Assembly: GCF_000006405.1 (NCBI RefSeq)
Contig: NW_003202654.1
Span: 1 to 30,297 of the forward strand
Length of the DNA: 30,297 bases
Direction of reading: 5' to 3'
Source: Perkinsus marinus ATCC 50983
Taxonomy: Eukaryota > Perkinsozoa > Perkinsida > Perkinsidae
The position numbers were made by a program, and so were the translations under genes. Below are positions 20,136 to 29,866 of the stretch, in pieces (position 1 is the stretch's first letter; each line of letters begins with the position of its first letter). The notes beneath the pieces were generated by a model. The model was not told where the DNA came from, made no database searches, and saw only the letters and a program-made list of their open reading frames with translations.

Positions 20136-21340
20136 ATGAGTTGTTCGTCGGTGGATAGTAACTCCACCCAACCTACGTCCACATCAGATGCACAGAAGCG
20201 TCCTCGAACAGGGTCGATAGGGCCTAACCGACATGTTTATACTCCCGACGGTCTGAGACCATATCTTGAGGTCATCGACCGTTGCTGCTCTGATGATATC
20301 CTCATGGAACCTACTATTGCATGCTTTAACAGTGATGATGTACGCCAAGTCTTCGATAACATCACTGGCTCGGCAGGCAGGCAAACTTGGTAAGCCCACA
20401 CGGTAGGCGAGGCCCTCACCGCAGGTTGTGGGGAATAGGACATATTGGTTCAGGCAGAACTATGGCAAGCTGACTGTTCATCTACCCCAGCTAGAATCAT
20501 TGGTCTCGATTATTATCAAAAGATTCCAGCCTGGGGAGGATACTTTGCTGTTTGAGCTCGGAGCCGGGAAGGGATTGCTCGGGAGGATAATATCGGATAT
20601 GTCTGGCTGCAGGTGATGAGCCCCGTAGGGAGTGGAAGGAGTGACTACCTTTGCTATAGGCACCTAGCATTAGACTGTCGTAATATTACTAGTGGATATG
20701 ATGGTGAAGATGCTACTCAAGCCTGCTATGATGACGATTGTGACGATAAATCCGACACAGCGTCGAGTGGAGTCGGAAAAACAATAAGAGTACCACTCGG
20801 TATCATCTTCGAAAACTTCGGACCTGTATTTCCCCGCTTGTGAACCATCTTTGTCATTTACTATACTCGGTGCATACCTCTGATCACATTGCTCAGGTTA
20901 GAGCGGATATCACTGCGACTGACTTACGGTATATAGTAGACTATCAGTGTAGGAAGATGAGAGAGGATGGTATCAAGGAGCCTAAGGTGGTATTGTGTGT
21001 ATCTACCGCATGGCACCCTCCTCCCTAGGTATTGTTCATTGCTAAGCACTTGTGTGGTAATGGTACAGATGCTGCCGTGAATGGTATAGCCCCTCTGTTG
21101 TGTCTTAATGCTGGACACGGTGATTGGACCGTTCGTGGAGCAGTACTTGCACCATGTTGCCATCCTAAAGCCACGATCGACGCCTTCGCAGGTAGGTCTC
21201 ACCCGAATACCTCACTACGAAGTAGGGCTCTTGGGTGTTCAGGTCTAGAGTCCGATATGGCGGTAATGGACCAGATAGAGGGGGAGTCTGGGCAGGAGTG
21301 GAGGAAGCAGGTGTGGGAGGTCCTTATGCAACTCTTGTAG
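20136..21340 (+). CDS. TRM13: tRNA:m4X modification enzyme TRM13 (2'-O-methyltransferase)
   Basis: Methylates the ribose at position 4 in the acceptor stem of some tRNAs. Exons: 20136-20389, 20439-20612, 20660-20789, 20897-20989, 21029-21340; 320 aa with all phases consistent. Introns are 49, 47, 107 and 39 nt. Motif I is LLFELGAGKGLLG, followed by the DR-like RHLALDCRN, then VRADITATDL, FIAKHLCGNGTDAA and APCCHPKA, the TRM13 hallmark blocks (KHLCGxxTD, CCHxxC-like). Yeast and human members carry CCCH-type zinc fingers before the methyltransferase. Here the first exon is a 40-residue Ser/Thr-rich stretch without them, so they are lost or lie in an unseen upstream exon. Confidence 0.85.
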
Positions 21341-21399
21341 TATCCTCCACAATAGCCTTTGCCTCTTAACGAAACCACGGATAATGGTGGCGTAGGTAT

Positions 21400-22218
21400 A
21401 TGTCGAAGCTAGGAGGTTCTCTCAAGCCGTCGGACTGCAGTTCTTGGTCAGCCATCACCTCCTCATTCACTTACTCGCAACTGCGTGAGAACCCCATTAG
21501 CTTCGCTCGTTCGATAGTACTCTCATCCTGTGCCTCCCTGCACACAGTCATAGGCCTCGGCTTGACCCCTGAATGGAACATTTTGTCCCTAGCAAGTTGA
21601 CGGTATCATAATTTTTTTTTCTATCTCTAGGTCGCCTTGGTCGGAAGTGTCGTATATTCTTGGAGTCGGTTAGGGCACGAAAGCTCGTGTCGGAGGGTGC
21701 TCTTGGTGATGTGGAGCTGATCCAGTAAGGGTGGTCACCTATTCAAGGTTTGATGACCTAGAATAGGTATGCCCCTCAAAACGTTACCCCGGATAACCTA
21801 GCCATTGTCTATGACGCTTCTGGCAAGTTTGACTTGAAGTGGGACTCTGAGTTTCCCGGAGCTGTTGTGATTAGGGTAGCTTTTAGTGGTGGTGATGCGT
21901 AATTGAGTGGTAATTGTTGGATACAGGTATTGATGGATCAGAGTAGTAATAAGACTGTTACACTCCCAAAGAGGCTTTCGGAGTATATTCTAGGCATGAA
22001 GTCTATCAATCCAGCGTGGCGGAGACTGGTCAGGTGATGTGGGGGCAGAGGTCACTCATAGAACATCGGCGTGCGTCAGATCCGCTTATCCCGTCTCTAT
22101 ATCGGATATCGACTGCAATTCTCCCTCGGGCTGTGTGCAGGTTGAGTCTGCCGCATTGGTCCTTGTCAATGATAAGAGCGAATTGGTAGTATTCATGGTG
22201 TCTCGGAATGGGTTATGA
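21400..22218 (+). CDS. Unrecognised 214-aa protein, five exons
   Basis: Model: 21400-21595, 21631-21724, 21767-21875, 21927-22033, 22080-22218. Introns are 35, 42, 51 and 46 nt, and every junction keeps phase (1, 2, 0, 2). Each intron begins GT and ends AG, and straight reading hits stops in all but the last. Recognisable stretches are RLGRKCRIFLESVRARK, YAPQNVTPDNLAIVYDASG, WDSEFPGAVVIRVLMDQSS and SAALVLVNDKSELVVFMVS. No signal peptide, transmembrane helix or known motif. It starts 60 bp after the TRM13 stop on the same strand. The first exon is the least certain; an earlier start is possible. Confidence 0.5.
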
Positions 22219-22743
22219 CTATGACATTATCTGTAGAGTAGTGATGAGCAGTACCCTCCAAAAAACAAACTCCTAAGGGTATTCTCCTCAGGCATCCCTT
22301 ATATCCCTCCTCAATAGCGATCCGTTAGTGCGAAGAGTTGTATCCATGATGTATCCCATCACTCACCTGAGAGAGGATGCTGGTGCCCACTCTTTGCCGG
22401 ACCTAGCATCGGACCAGTTACCTGTGAGGACCTGTGCCGCGCCCAACTCATTACAGCTCACCAAGGACATATGCAATGGTATAATACGGCACTGCCCGGA
22501 GCAGGGTTACCTATATCCTCAGATGAGAACTGTGGTAAAAACGGTGTCGTCTGTGATAAGTTGAGCCCTACCAAGTTCGTAAGCGTCTACTCGGGAGTCC
22601 AATTCATAGACGGTATCGACCCCTGGCCTGTCAGTAGCAAGCCGAGATGCTGTAAGTGCCTCTAGCCCCGTCATGGCGCCAGTATGTTATACTGCTAGAC
22701 CCACCCCAGGTACTTTCGGTTGGTCCATCGTTCCCCGTACTGA
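22219..22743 (+). other. Coding-like but unresolved stretch with a Cys-rich frame
   Basis: A plus-strand frame at 22328-22564 and another at 22471-22665 overlap. The second ends in ENCGKNGVVCDKL and SKPRCCKCL, a run of Cys suggesting an extracellular domain. I could not join them into one model. It could be an extra gene or a long spacer. Confidence 0.25.
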
Positions 22744-23547
22744 ATGGAATCCTTCGCTTCTGAGGAGAACGCAGACTGCCAGGTAGGTGGTGACCGGTAG
22801 GCCTCTCAGCTGATACCACAACGCAGGGGGAGGTGTATCATCAACCGTTGTCGATCTCTCGGCCGGTCATTCTGAGAGCGCTATATGTAGGTATGTTGCT
22901 CGATTGTATGAGCTAACAACGAGATTTGCTGTGTCAATAACTCGTGACACTCGATTCTACATGGTATGCGATAAGAAGAAGGACAGATCTGAGCTAGAGG
23001 ACGCGATCGAGTCGGGCTTTGGAGGTACTGCTGCATTACTGGACACGCCACCATTCATTCTATCATTCGGCCCAATTATATCCACCATTCAGGTGTCCTT
23101 GTTGATGATCTGACTGAAGCAAATCTCCTCATAGTAGAGATACCCAGTCAGAGACACGATGCAATACTCCGCCGCACGAGTGAAGCGCTCAAGGTCATTC
23201 GGCATCCCCATCCGAATTGGTTCATCATTCGATAAAGTGTAGGTCTGTAAAGATGGCACAATGGTTGTCGCCCGACTCAACGTTAACGGCATCCGGGGGC
23301 ACACATTGAAGAAGCAAGATAAGGATCTTCGGAAACTTGCGGTGGGTTCTCATGCAGTGCTCATTGGTGTTTTGCAATCCTATAGCCATTCATCTGGAAT
23401 ATACTAGAATATTATTGCGGGTCTTAGGTGGCCGCCGTCCGAAACACTTGCGTCGATATCCGTATCAACCATCTCGTTACTGACAAGGAACTAGAACGTG
23501 AGTTTTCTCTTTCGACTCCTCCTATACCAGCACGTGGCGTGTTTTAA
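22744..23547 (+). CDS. Putative class I (Rossmann) methyltransferase-like protein, 191 aa
   Basis: Model: 22744-22786, 22827-23024, 23093-23193, 23243-23356, 23428-23547. Introns are 40, 68, 49 and 71 nt, with consistent phases and no internal stop. The order of elements resembles a SAM-dependent methyltransferase: STVVDLSAGHSES (motif I-like), FYMVCDKKKDR (acidic end of beta2), DDLTEANLLIVEIPSQ (beta4), ALKVCKDGTMVVARL (beta5, usually LKPGG). Motif I lacks the usual GxGxG, so binding of SAM is not certain. The protein ends TPPIPARGVF. An alternative exon-2 frame exists (EVYHQPLSISRPVILRALY) but needs a 26-nt intron. Function is inference only. Confidence 0.45.
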
Positions 23548-24559
23548 GGTACACTACTTACCACTGTGAAGCATAAGCCTGTTGAAGCTCAGAACTGAGT
23601 TCTCAGCTGCATCTCTATCGGTTTCTCTATGTCTAGCTCGTGTTGTGTTGAATCTTTCCCAATAGGATGCTACTATAGCAAAGAGGTCGACTACTCTAGC
23701 TCCTCATAATATTATTACGAGTAGCTAGGGTATCACGGTGATATCTCAGGCTGGCCAAGGTACAGCTCGATGTTGATATACCAAGTGTAGGAGAAGGCTG
23801 CTCCCTCATCTAGCCCATACTCGTGAAAGGCCTCCATCTGTTTCATCACATGTCGCCATTAATTTGTATATTGTATTTTGTTATTGTCGTGTGTATCCTG
23901 TGGTTGATATCTGGATTATTGTTATCTCTCATATTAGGAACAGAACACCACCACAACCAATTCCTGGGGACAACGTGATCAGTAATTACATCAACATCAT
24001 GTGTTCATCATGCTTGAGGTGAATATTTCGAGTTTGAATATAACCTAACATAGATGGAACTTGTATTGCCTCGATACCTATAATCATCTCACTTCCCATT
24101 GTTGTTCGTAAGTGATCTATGATAGTTGGACATGCTTGTTCGTCCATATATGTGCCTGTATGGTAATACGGACTAGGTTCCGGAAAGCTTTGTCAATGCT
24201 GCCAAGTTGTTACCTTGCCTTCCCAGCAGCCCCTTCGTAAGTATGGCACACGGCTCTAATATAGCTATCATAGAATGTTCCTGCTTCGAGACAATACATT
24301 ATCGTTCCACGAAGTCGACGTCTCACCATAAGGGGACTGCTTCACTCTCTTCGACGAACTATTGGTCATGCCAGCCAACCCTAGTAATCGAATCTCGTCA
24401 AGGCCCTGTCGTTGTCCCCTGGTCTGCTGGGGTGTAGAGTGGGGTCTGTTAAAGCGTTTCCTACTCCTCATTAGGCCGCAGTCAATAAGTGGGTGCCTGG
24501 CAGCAACCTCGGCAACCTCCTATAGTTTTGTGTTGTACCTGTATGCATTATAGATTGTT
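23548..24559. other. Long AT-leaning stretch without a supported gene
   Basis: About 1 kb. T-rich and with short frames only; plus-strand frames at 24207-24437 and 24362-24553 look random. An imperfect palindrome (CTCATAATATTATTACGAG, flanked by AGCT on both sides) is at 23698-23726. Confidence 0.35.
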
Positions 24560-25297
24560 GCCCCCACATCGCTAAGGGGATGGTATCTATGTGGCCAGCA
24601 GCCTCGATCACATATCTGTGGGGGAAATGTGAACTTCTACTTCAATCACACATGCCTACTTCCCTCCATAGCATATCCTTATTAGCAGGTGTTCTCGCAT
24701 CCGATGGGTGGAAGTTCGATATACCAACACGTGCCATAACAGGACAATGTCACGAAAACGGCAACTTCTACTACTACCAACATCATCATGAGCCTCAATT
24801 GGTACACAATGGGTGACATCATCCTCATTAACACCGTGGATGCTCCCGGTATTTGGGGAACTTGCTTTGTCGCCTCAACGGCTTGGACACAGGGGACTTT
24901 CCAGGTGTTATATCCAAGACGACCCTTCACACTCAAGAGGAGGCCTTTCTAGTCCCCCCATTGGAGAGGCAATCTATCTCTAAGGCTTGATTCCTGTACC
25001 AAGCAAAAAGGTCCTCTTCGTTTGGGTGACGAGACGAGCAAATGTGGCATCTCACCCTTCCTAAGAAGGTCTAATGACCAACAACCGTTACGTTGTATCA
25101 TTATCTTCATGGGTCGAATTTTCCCAACTCGGGTGGTGTTGTCCACATGGGTGCAAGTCGTAGATCTTGCGCACTTGCTATTCCGCAATCCCCACCTCGA
25201 CGCAGCATACAGGCCTAGTACGACAGAACTGGAGCGCACTACAAGGTACTTATCACCCTACTTATGTACGTCGTCTTCGTCATTGCTTGTACCATAA
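24560..25297 (+). other. Coding-like stretch, exon structure unresolved
   Basis: Successive plus-strand frames look protein-like: SLLAGVLASDGWKFDIPTRA, NGNFYYYQHHHEPQL, MGDIILINTVDAPGIWGTCF and a 115-codon frame ending at 25297 (about 24951-25297) with DETSKCGISPFLRRSNDQQP and RIFPTRVVLSTWVQVVDLAH. Acceptor- and donor-like sites separate them, but I found no model with consistent phases and no family. It may be one spliced gene of unknown function. Confidence 0.3.
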
Positions 25298-25762
25298 CCA
25301 GGAGAGATTCCTGGCATAGATGGATAACATTGGATTCGTTCGGTAAACTCACGTCACTATGGTCATGTCACGGTGACACTGTCACCAGCACAATTACATG
25401 GCGTTAGAGAACTACTTGCCGCCGAATGATTCGCCTTCTGCATCTCATGTGGATCTTCATAGAGTTATTTATACATACAACTATGGGATTGGTAAGCTGA
25501 TTGAAATGGGTAGATCTTTATCGGGCGGGTAAACACTTAATCCACCTGAAGAGATGGTGAGTACAATAGAGAGTGTGCATAATGGGTGTTCGTTCTCGAT
25601 CCGTAGTATCTTTCTCTTTCTGCTGTGGCATGCTCGGACTTGATTTGGTAGGAGTATATAATTTCGCGGTTGTGTTGACGTTGATTGATACCTAGTTCGC
25701 ATATGATGATCAGTTTTTTACCACTTTCCTCGTGGGATATCTTCTTTACTTCTGAGGTAACT
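25298..25762. promoter_or_regulatory. Upstream region of the SLC35F6-like gene
   Basis: Mostly non-coding. Holds the perfect palindrome GGTGACA-C-TGTCACC at 25372-25386, about 375 bp before the start codon. The reading frame of the transporter is open back to about 25685, with other in-frame ATGs near 25700. Confidence 0.35.
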
Positions 25763-26986
25763 ATGGCTTTTTGTGGGAAGACTACTCTGTACATCCTGGG
25801 CCTTCTGATATTCGGCTCCCTCAACACTATGTGTACTAAGCTGCAGTTCGAAATGACTTCGGTCGGTATCAATGGAGATGTTAAGCACTTTATGAAGCCC
25901 TGGTTCGGAACATTAACCATGTTCATGGGTATGGTTATCGTTCTAGTAATCCACTTTATTGACGTCTTGATTGATCGTATGAGAGCGAGGGGGCACCGTG
26001 GTGAAGCTTATGAAGCCTTGTTGGAGCAGCCACATCAACAGCGGCAGAACTCTGGTGGGAAGGATGTTCCTAGCTTTTGGAGAGCTGGTTTATTGATATT
26101 GGCCCCTGCCGCTTTTGATTTGATCGCCACGACTATGTCCTTTGTGGGATTGTTGTATAATTCGGCATCTGTATGGCAGATGTTGAGAGGGTCTATGATC
26201 ATTTTTTCCGCTATCTTTTCCGTTCTTTTCCTTGGTAGGAAACTACACGGCTATCATTGGTTCGGAGTCTTCATGTGTGTGGTCGCCATTTGCTTGGTAG
26301 GCATCGCCAATGTCATGTCCGGTTCTTCCGCTACGTCACATGTTAGTACTGGTCTGATGGTATTCGGTATGGTTATGATTGTTGCCTCGCAAGTCATTCA
26401 ATCTCTACAAATCGTCACTGAGGAGAAGCTGTTGAAAGGGTTCACTATCGCTCCGTTCCATATTGTTGGTATGGAAGGTGTCTGGGGTACCCTCATTCTG
26501 TTCATTTTCATTTTCCCATTGTTGTATTTTATCCCCGGTAAGGATGAAGGGTCCGCTGAAAATACTTTGGATACTATGGTCATGATTGAGAACAATAAGA
26601 ATCTACAGATAATGGTTGGTGTTTACGTTGTCTCGGTTTTCACCTACAACATGGCTGGAATGTTGGTCACATACGCACTATCTGCAGTACATAGAACAAT
26701 GCTAGAAGCTACTAGAACTGCTGTCATCTGGATATGTGATCTGATCATCCAGTATTTCGTGGCTCCCGGCTCTAACTTTGGTGAAGTGTGGACTACATGG
26801 TCTTGGCTCCAGCTCTTCGGTTTTGTTCTCTTAGTCATGGGTCAGGCTGTCTACTCTGATCTTGTCAAGGTTCCAGGTTTTTACTATCCACCAAAGCCGC
26901 CGGTGATGAGGATCATGAAGTCGCCAGCAAGCGTAAGGTTCAATGTTCCCGTGATCGCTGAAGATGCCCCTGAGGGAACTCGTTAA
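25763..26986 (+). CDS. Solute carrier 35 member F6-like transporter (drug/metabolite transporter superfamily)
   Basis: Ten-helix membrane transporter; relatives sit in lysosomal or vacuolar membranes and the group is akin to CRT-type carriers. Intronless, 407 aa from the ATG at MAFCGKTTLYILG. Landmarks in SLC35F6 order: GLLIFGSLNTMCTK (TM1), KHFMKPWFGT, APAAFDLIATTMSFVGLLYN, SVWQMLRGSMIIFSAIFSVL and FLGRKL, QSLQIVTEEKLL, VGMEGVWGTLILF, AVHRTMLEATRTAVIW and the last helix FGFVLLVMGQAVYSDLV. A hydrophilic loop after TM2 (RARGHRGEAYEALLEQ) is longer than usual. An upstream in-frame ATG near 25703 would add about 20 residues; I prefer the inner one because the N-terminus then matches the family. 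Substrate unknown. Confidence 0.88.
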   Translation: MAFCGKTTLYILGLLIFGSLNTMCTKLQFEMTSVGINGDVKHFMKPWFGTLTMFMGMVIVLVIHFIDVLIDRMRARGHRGEAYEALLEQPHQQRQNSGGKDVPSFWRAGLLILAPAAFDLIATTMSFVGLLYNSASVWQMLRGSMIIFSAIFSVLFLGRKLHGYHWFGVFMCVVAICLVGIANVMSGSSATSHVSTGLMVFGMVMIVASQVIQSLQIVTEEKLLKGFTIAPFHIVGMEGVWGTLILFIFIFPLLYFIPGKDEGSAENTLDTMVMIENNKNLQIMVGVYVVSVFTYNMAGMLVTYALSAVHRTMLEATRTAVIWICDLIIQYFVAPGSNFGEVWTTWSWLQLFGFVLLVMGQAVYSDLVKVPGFYYPPKPPVMRIMKSPASVRFNVPVIAEDAPEGTR

Positions 26987-27409
26987 GGTTGAGGGTGCTT
27001 ATCGCAAATCCCGCTGTATTGTATACAAAACGTCAGTCTTCCCTACTTTAACTCTATCGAATTTGGAGGCCGATTTGCACTCGGTTTGATAGCAGTTCGC
27101 CAATATCGGTAGTTGAAAGAGGCAAATTCTTGACGAGAGATGTTAAAGCAGACAAATGCGGATGCTTAGTTCTTCCGTCCTGGCTCGTTCTTCCTTCGCC
27201 CGTTATTTGAGTATTGAACCGTACTCGCGTAACTTGGTATCGTTGGTCTAGGCCGTAAGTATTATACTCGGGATGAAGAGGTATGTTGTGTCGTTAACAG
27301 CACTAGTGTCAGGTCTCCGGGAATCGACCCAAAACTGTCCAAAATCGATTTATTCACTTCGAGATGATCTTCATCGTTTGCTACTCATGCTTGACTGAAG
27401 CAGCTCCAG
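26987..27409. other. 3' flank of the transporter gene
   Basis: Non-coding by frame content; no repeat or RNA gene recognised. Confidence 0.4.
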
Positions 27410-27715
27410 TTGAAGCTCCAAAGGCTGGCTTCTCGTTGTGTGTGTAACATCATCGAGCTCTGGACTGTCGATCTTGGAGTCAGTCCGTACGATATTGATG
27501 ACCCGGTGATCCCGTTAACATTGGCCCATGAAGGCCGTCATTTCTTTGGCGAGCTTGGTGACGGAGCTTCCCCGAGAAGAATCAAGAAGCTTGCGCATAT
27601 TTCCCGAAGAAGGCTATTAGGGCCTATTGCTCGATTGCTGTGCCGCCTTTTTGTTATCCAAAAGGATCTTACGCGTGCATTGCCCATCCACAATCCTGGC
27701 ATTTCCCTTCCTTGA
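27410..27715 (+). CDS. Possible short basic protein, unrecognised
   Basis: A 101-codon frame without a family match, with a mix of ordinary and basic residues (PRRIKKLAHISRRRLLGPIA). Its start is not a secure ATG. It may be an exon or a chance frame; the opposite strand is also open for 79 codons here. Confidence 0.2.
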   Translation: MKLQRLASRCVCNIIELWTVDLGVSPYDIDDPVIPLTLAHEGRHFFGELGDGASPRRIKKLAHISRRRLLGPIARLLCRLFVIQKDLTRALPIHNPGISLP

Positions 27716-27957
27716 TAGTAAAGGGAGTTCCGGAAATTGGTGAACAACTTTGAGCTCCTGTACAGGAGCTTGTACACCCTTGTGTGTTGAGTTCAAGCCT
27801 CTCGCCCATTAATGGCCAGGGAGAGCCCCCTCTACACATGAGGACCCGTATCTTATCCTAACTGCTTATGACAACTCAACCGCTACTAAAGTAAAAACAA
27901 TGTGAAATTACAAGTTGATAAGGTGGTGTTGGAATACCCAGATCCTGGAGCTTGACA

Positions 27958-29223
27958 TTATGCCAGCTTCGCTGCCGCCTTGTGTGTTGCTATCGCTCGA
28001 CGTATTACTGGGATTACCTCATCTCGCCACCTTTCCCGATCCTTCTCAGTCATGTCTGAACTCCATAGTCTACCTACGGCATTATACGGGACACCCTCGA
28101 AAAGACGACATAATACGGAGAATACGTCATCAACAACGGAAATTTTGTCCAGTAGGGCTGCACATGCCGTGCTATACTTAGCAATGTTCAGTATTATAAT
28201 CTGTGATCCATAGATGACTCCGTCTACAAGGTCTATACTAGTAGGCCTCACTAACCACAATATGCCGGCATTCTCCAGCATACGAGACATACACCAAAGA
28301 AGATTCGCCGGTGACCTCACTGAGGATAGTGTTAAGCACCTGAACGTGGACAACGGCATCGAGTGGAAGACATGATCCACATCATCAGTGGCCCAGATAA
28401 TTGGATCAGTATCCTCACGCAGATAGCAGAAGGTCTCCAGATGAGTACTGCGGACTATCGAGAGGCAAGCACTCTTGCTTATGCGGCCCCGGAGGTGTAA
28501 AGTACTCAACCTCGGCATCAGGGGAATGGATAGCACTCGAAGATCGGGGTCGCAACGCAGATTGAGGACGAGAAGAGAGTGCTTATTTCTCTTCATCAAA
28601 GCATCCAGTGACTTCATAGTCGACTCCGCCTTCAATGTACCTCTCCGCTGTATAGAGTTATCCTTGGGACTACAAATGAGATCCAACCTAGTAAGACCCG
28701 AGAACATCGTTGAGATGCTCATAGCAAGGTCAGCGGAACCCATCCGTCTAGCATTGAACTTCAAGAAGAGCTCCGAAACGAGAGTTAACCGTTCCAAGCC
28801 ATCGATCAGACACTCTGCCTCCGTAGTCTTATCAACATAGTAATCCAGGTAGATCCTCACCCTCCGAACACTCGACGTGTCAATGGAATAGAGTATGCTC
28901 TGACAGCAATGTGCGAGTCCTAGACTGACATTTCCGACTTTAAGTAAACCATCACGATTCAATCGATTGTAGACCTTCTTGCAGCTCAAGGCGATGCTGA
29001 GAACATCCGCTACAGTGAGGGAGTCAGTCACTCCGGAGAGGATGGTAGCTTCTGCCAAGAATATGACGATAGCGGTGGTGGTGGTACTATCTTGAGATCG
29101 ATTACTCGGGCTCGCGCGAGGTACACGCACGCTTGCCTCGGTCACTCGAGCTTTCCTCGCACTGCGCACTATGGAGTCACCAACAAAACTCCACCTTTTG
29201 ATACTTGACTCGCGGCATGACAA
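27958..29223 (-). CDS. F-box-like / leucine-rich protein
   Basis: 421-aa intronless frame. After a basic Ser-rich N-terminus, residues about 65-90 (LTVADVLSIALSCKKVYNRL) resemble the F-box helix that docks SKP1. The remainder has irregular leucine-rich spacing (LERLTLVSELFLKF, GLTRLDLICS, LLVLNLRCDPDLRVL, PRLSTLHLRG, THLETFCYL), as in substrate-binding LRRs. A role as an SCF ubiquitin ligase adaptor is inferred from this pattern only. The C-terminus has a helix pair near TEKDRERWRDEVIPVI. Its 5' end overlaps the divergent gene at 29171. No internal ATG lies near the N-terminus, so the start is set at 29223. Confidence 0.65.
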   Translation of the reverse strand: MSCRESSIKRWSFVGDSIVRSARKARVTEASVRVPRASPSNRSQDSTTTTAIVIFLAEATILSGVTDSLTVADVLSIALSCKKVYNRLNRDGLLKVGNVSLGLAHCCQSILYSIDTSSVRRVRIYLDYYVDKTTEAECLIDGLERLTLVSELFLKFNARRMGSADLAMSISTMFSGLTRLDLICSPKDNSIQRRGTLKAESTMKSLDALMKRNKHSLLVLNLRCDPDLRVLSIPLMPRLSTLHLRGRISKSACLSIVRSTHLETFCYLREDTDPIIWATDDVDHVFHSMPLSTFRCLTLSSVRSPANLLWCMSRMLENAGILWLVRPTSIDLVDGVIYGSQIIILNIAKYSTACAALLDKISVVDDVFSVLCRLFEGVPYNAVGRLWSSDMTEKDRERWRDEVIPVIRRAIATHKAAAKLA

Positions 29224-29866
29224 TAAGTCCGAGGACGAAGAAGAAGAGATGATGCAGGTCTCAGAAGAATTTGATCAGACTATTGGACACTTGGCGACAA
29301 TGGCAGCATCTGGCGATTCTGAATTGAGCCGGAACGACCCTCTCTTTAATGCATGGGACTGGACTCCGTCATCAGCTACGTCGAGGAGCACTCTGATGTT
29401 CACGGGTGTATTGCCGTTAATTGACTTCTCCTCGGAAGGTAACGTGAGGGAGTCGCCGTCTCATGGTCACGATGACAGCCTGGAGCTTTGTAATACCATG
29501 ATCCACAACGGAACTCAGTGGAAGCCACGTAGTCTTAAGATTAAAAAACCCCTTCGAAAGCAACCGAAGTCGAAGTTGCGTGATGGAGTACCTCAGCTAG
29601 GAGAGGCTGGGAGAGCACAACTGAAGTCTGCGATATCTGCTGCGATCCGTGGAGAGAATCGGAAAAAGATGATATGCCGTGAGATAGGAGTACTGAAGAG
29701 TGCAACCATACGGCAGCTTATTCAGATGGCGAACGCTATCGGACTGAGCCATGTAGTGGATGACTTGGTGGCAGACTTCGAGAGAGTAAAAGAACAGAAG
29801 CGATTCCTTCGACCTCTGAAGCCTATACATAGTGCACGCAAAAGGTTATCCAGGCGCCTAAAATGA
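29171..29866 (+). CDS. Basic nuclear-type protein, unrecognised, 231 aa
   Basis: Intronless frame. The N-terminus is acidic (DNKSEDEEEEMMQVSEE), the middle is Ser-rich, and the C-terminal half is strongly basic (RSLKIKKPLRKQPKSKLRDG, then SARKRLSRRLK at the end) with a helical part (EIGVLKSATIRQLIQMANAI). Such charge layout is usual for nuclear or nucleic-acid-binding proteins, but no domain is seen. The ATG at 29171 lies inside the start of the minus-strand F-box gene; in-frame ATGs at 29249 and 29252 would remove the overlap. Confidence 0.55.
   Translation: MESPTKLHLLILDSRHDNKSEDEEEEMMQVSEEFDQTIGHLATMAASGDSELSRNDPLFNAWDWTPSSATSRSTLMFTGVLPLIDFSSEGNVRESPSHGHDDSLELCNTMIHNGTQWKPRSLKIKKPLRKQPKSKLRDGVPQLGEAGRAQLKSAISAAIRGENRKKMICREIGVLKSATIRQLIQMANAIGLSHVVDDLVADFERVKEQKRFLRPLKPIHSARKRLSRRLK

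Noticed and set aside
20613-20659. Ultra-short (20, 26 or 29 nt) intron in TRM13
   Set aside because: A 47-nt intron with a better acceptor keeps the same frame and yields the expected DR-like motif, so no unusual intron is needed.
22827-23024. Methyltransferase-like exon first read as a LINE ORF1/endonuclease piece (downstream RLNVNGIRGHTLKKQ resembles an APE-type endonuclease start)
   Set aside because: The catalytic endonuclease motifs and any reverse transcriptase are absent, and the exons splice cleanly into a small protein.
28475-28840. 121-codon plus-strand frame
   Set aside because: Antisense to the long F-box-like frame; composition mirrors the leucine-rich strand.
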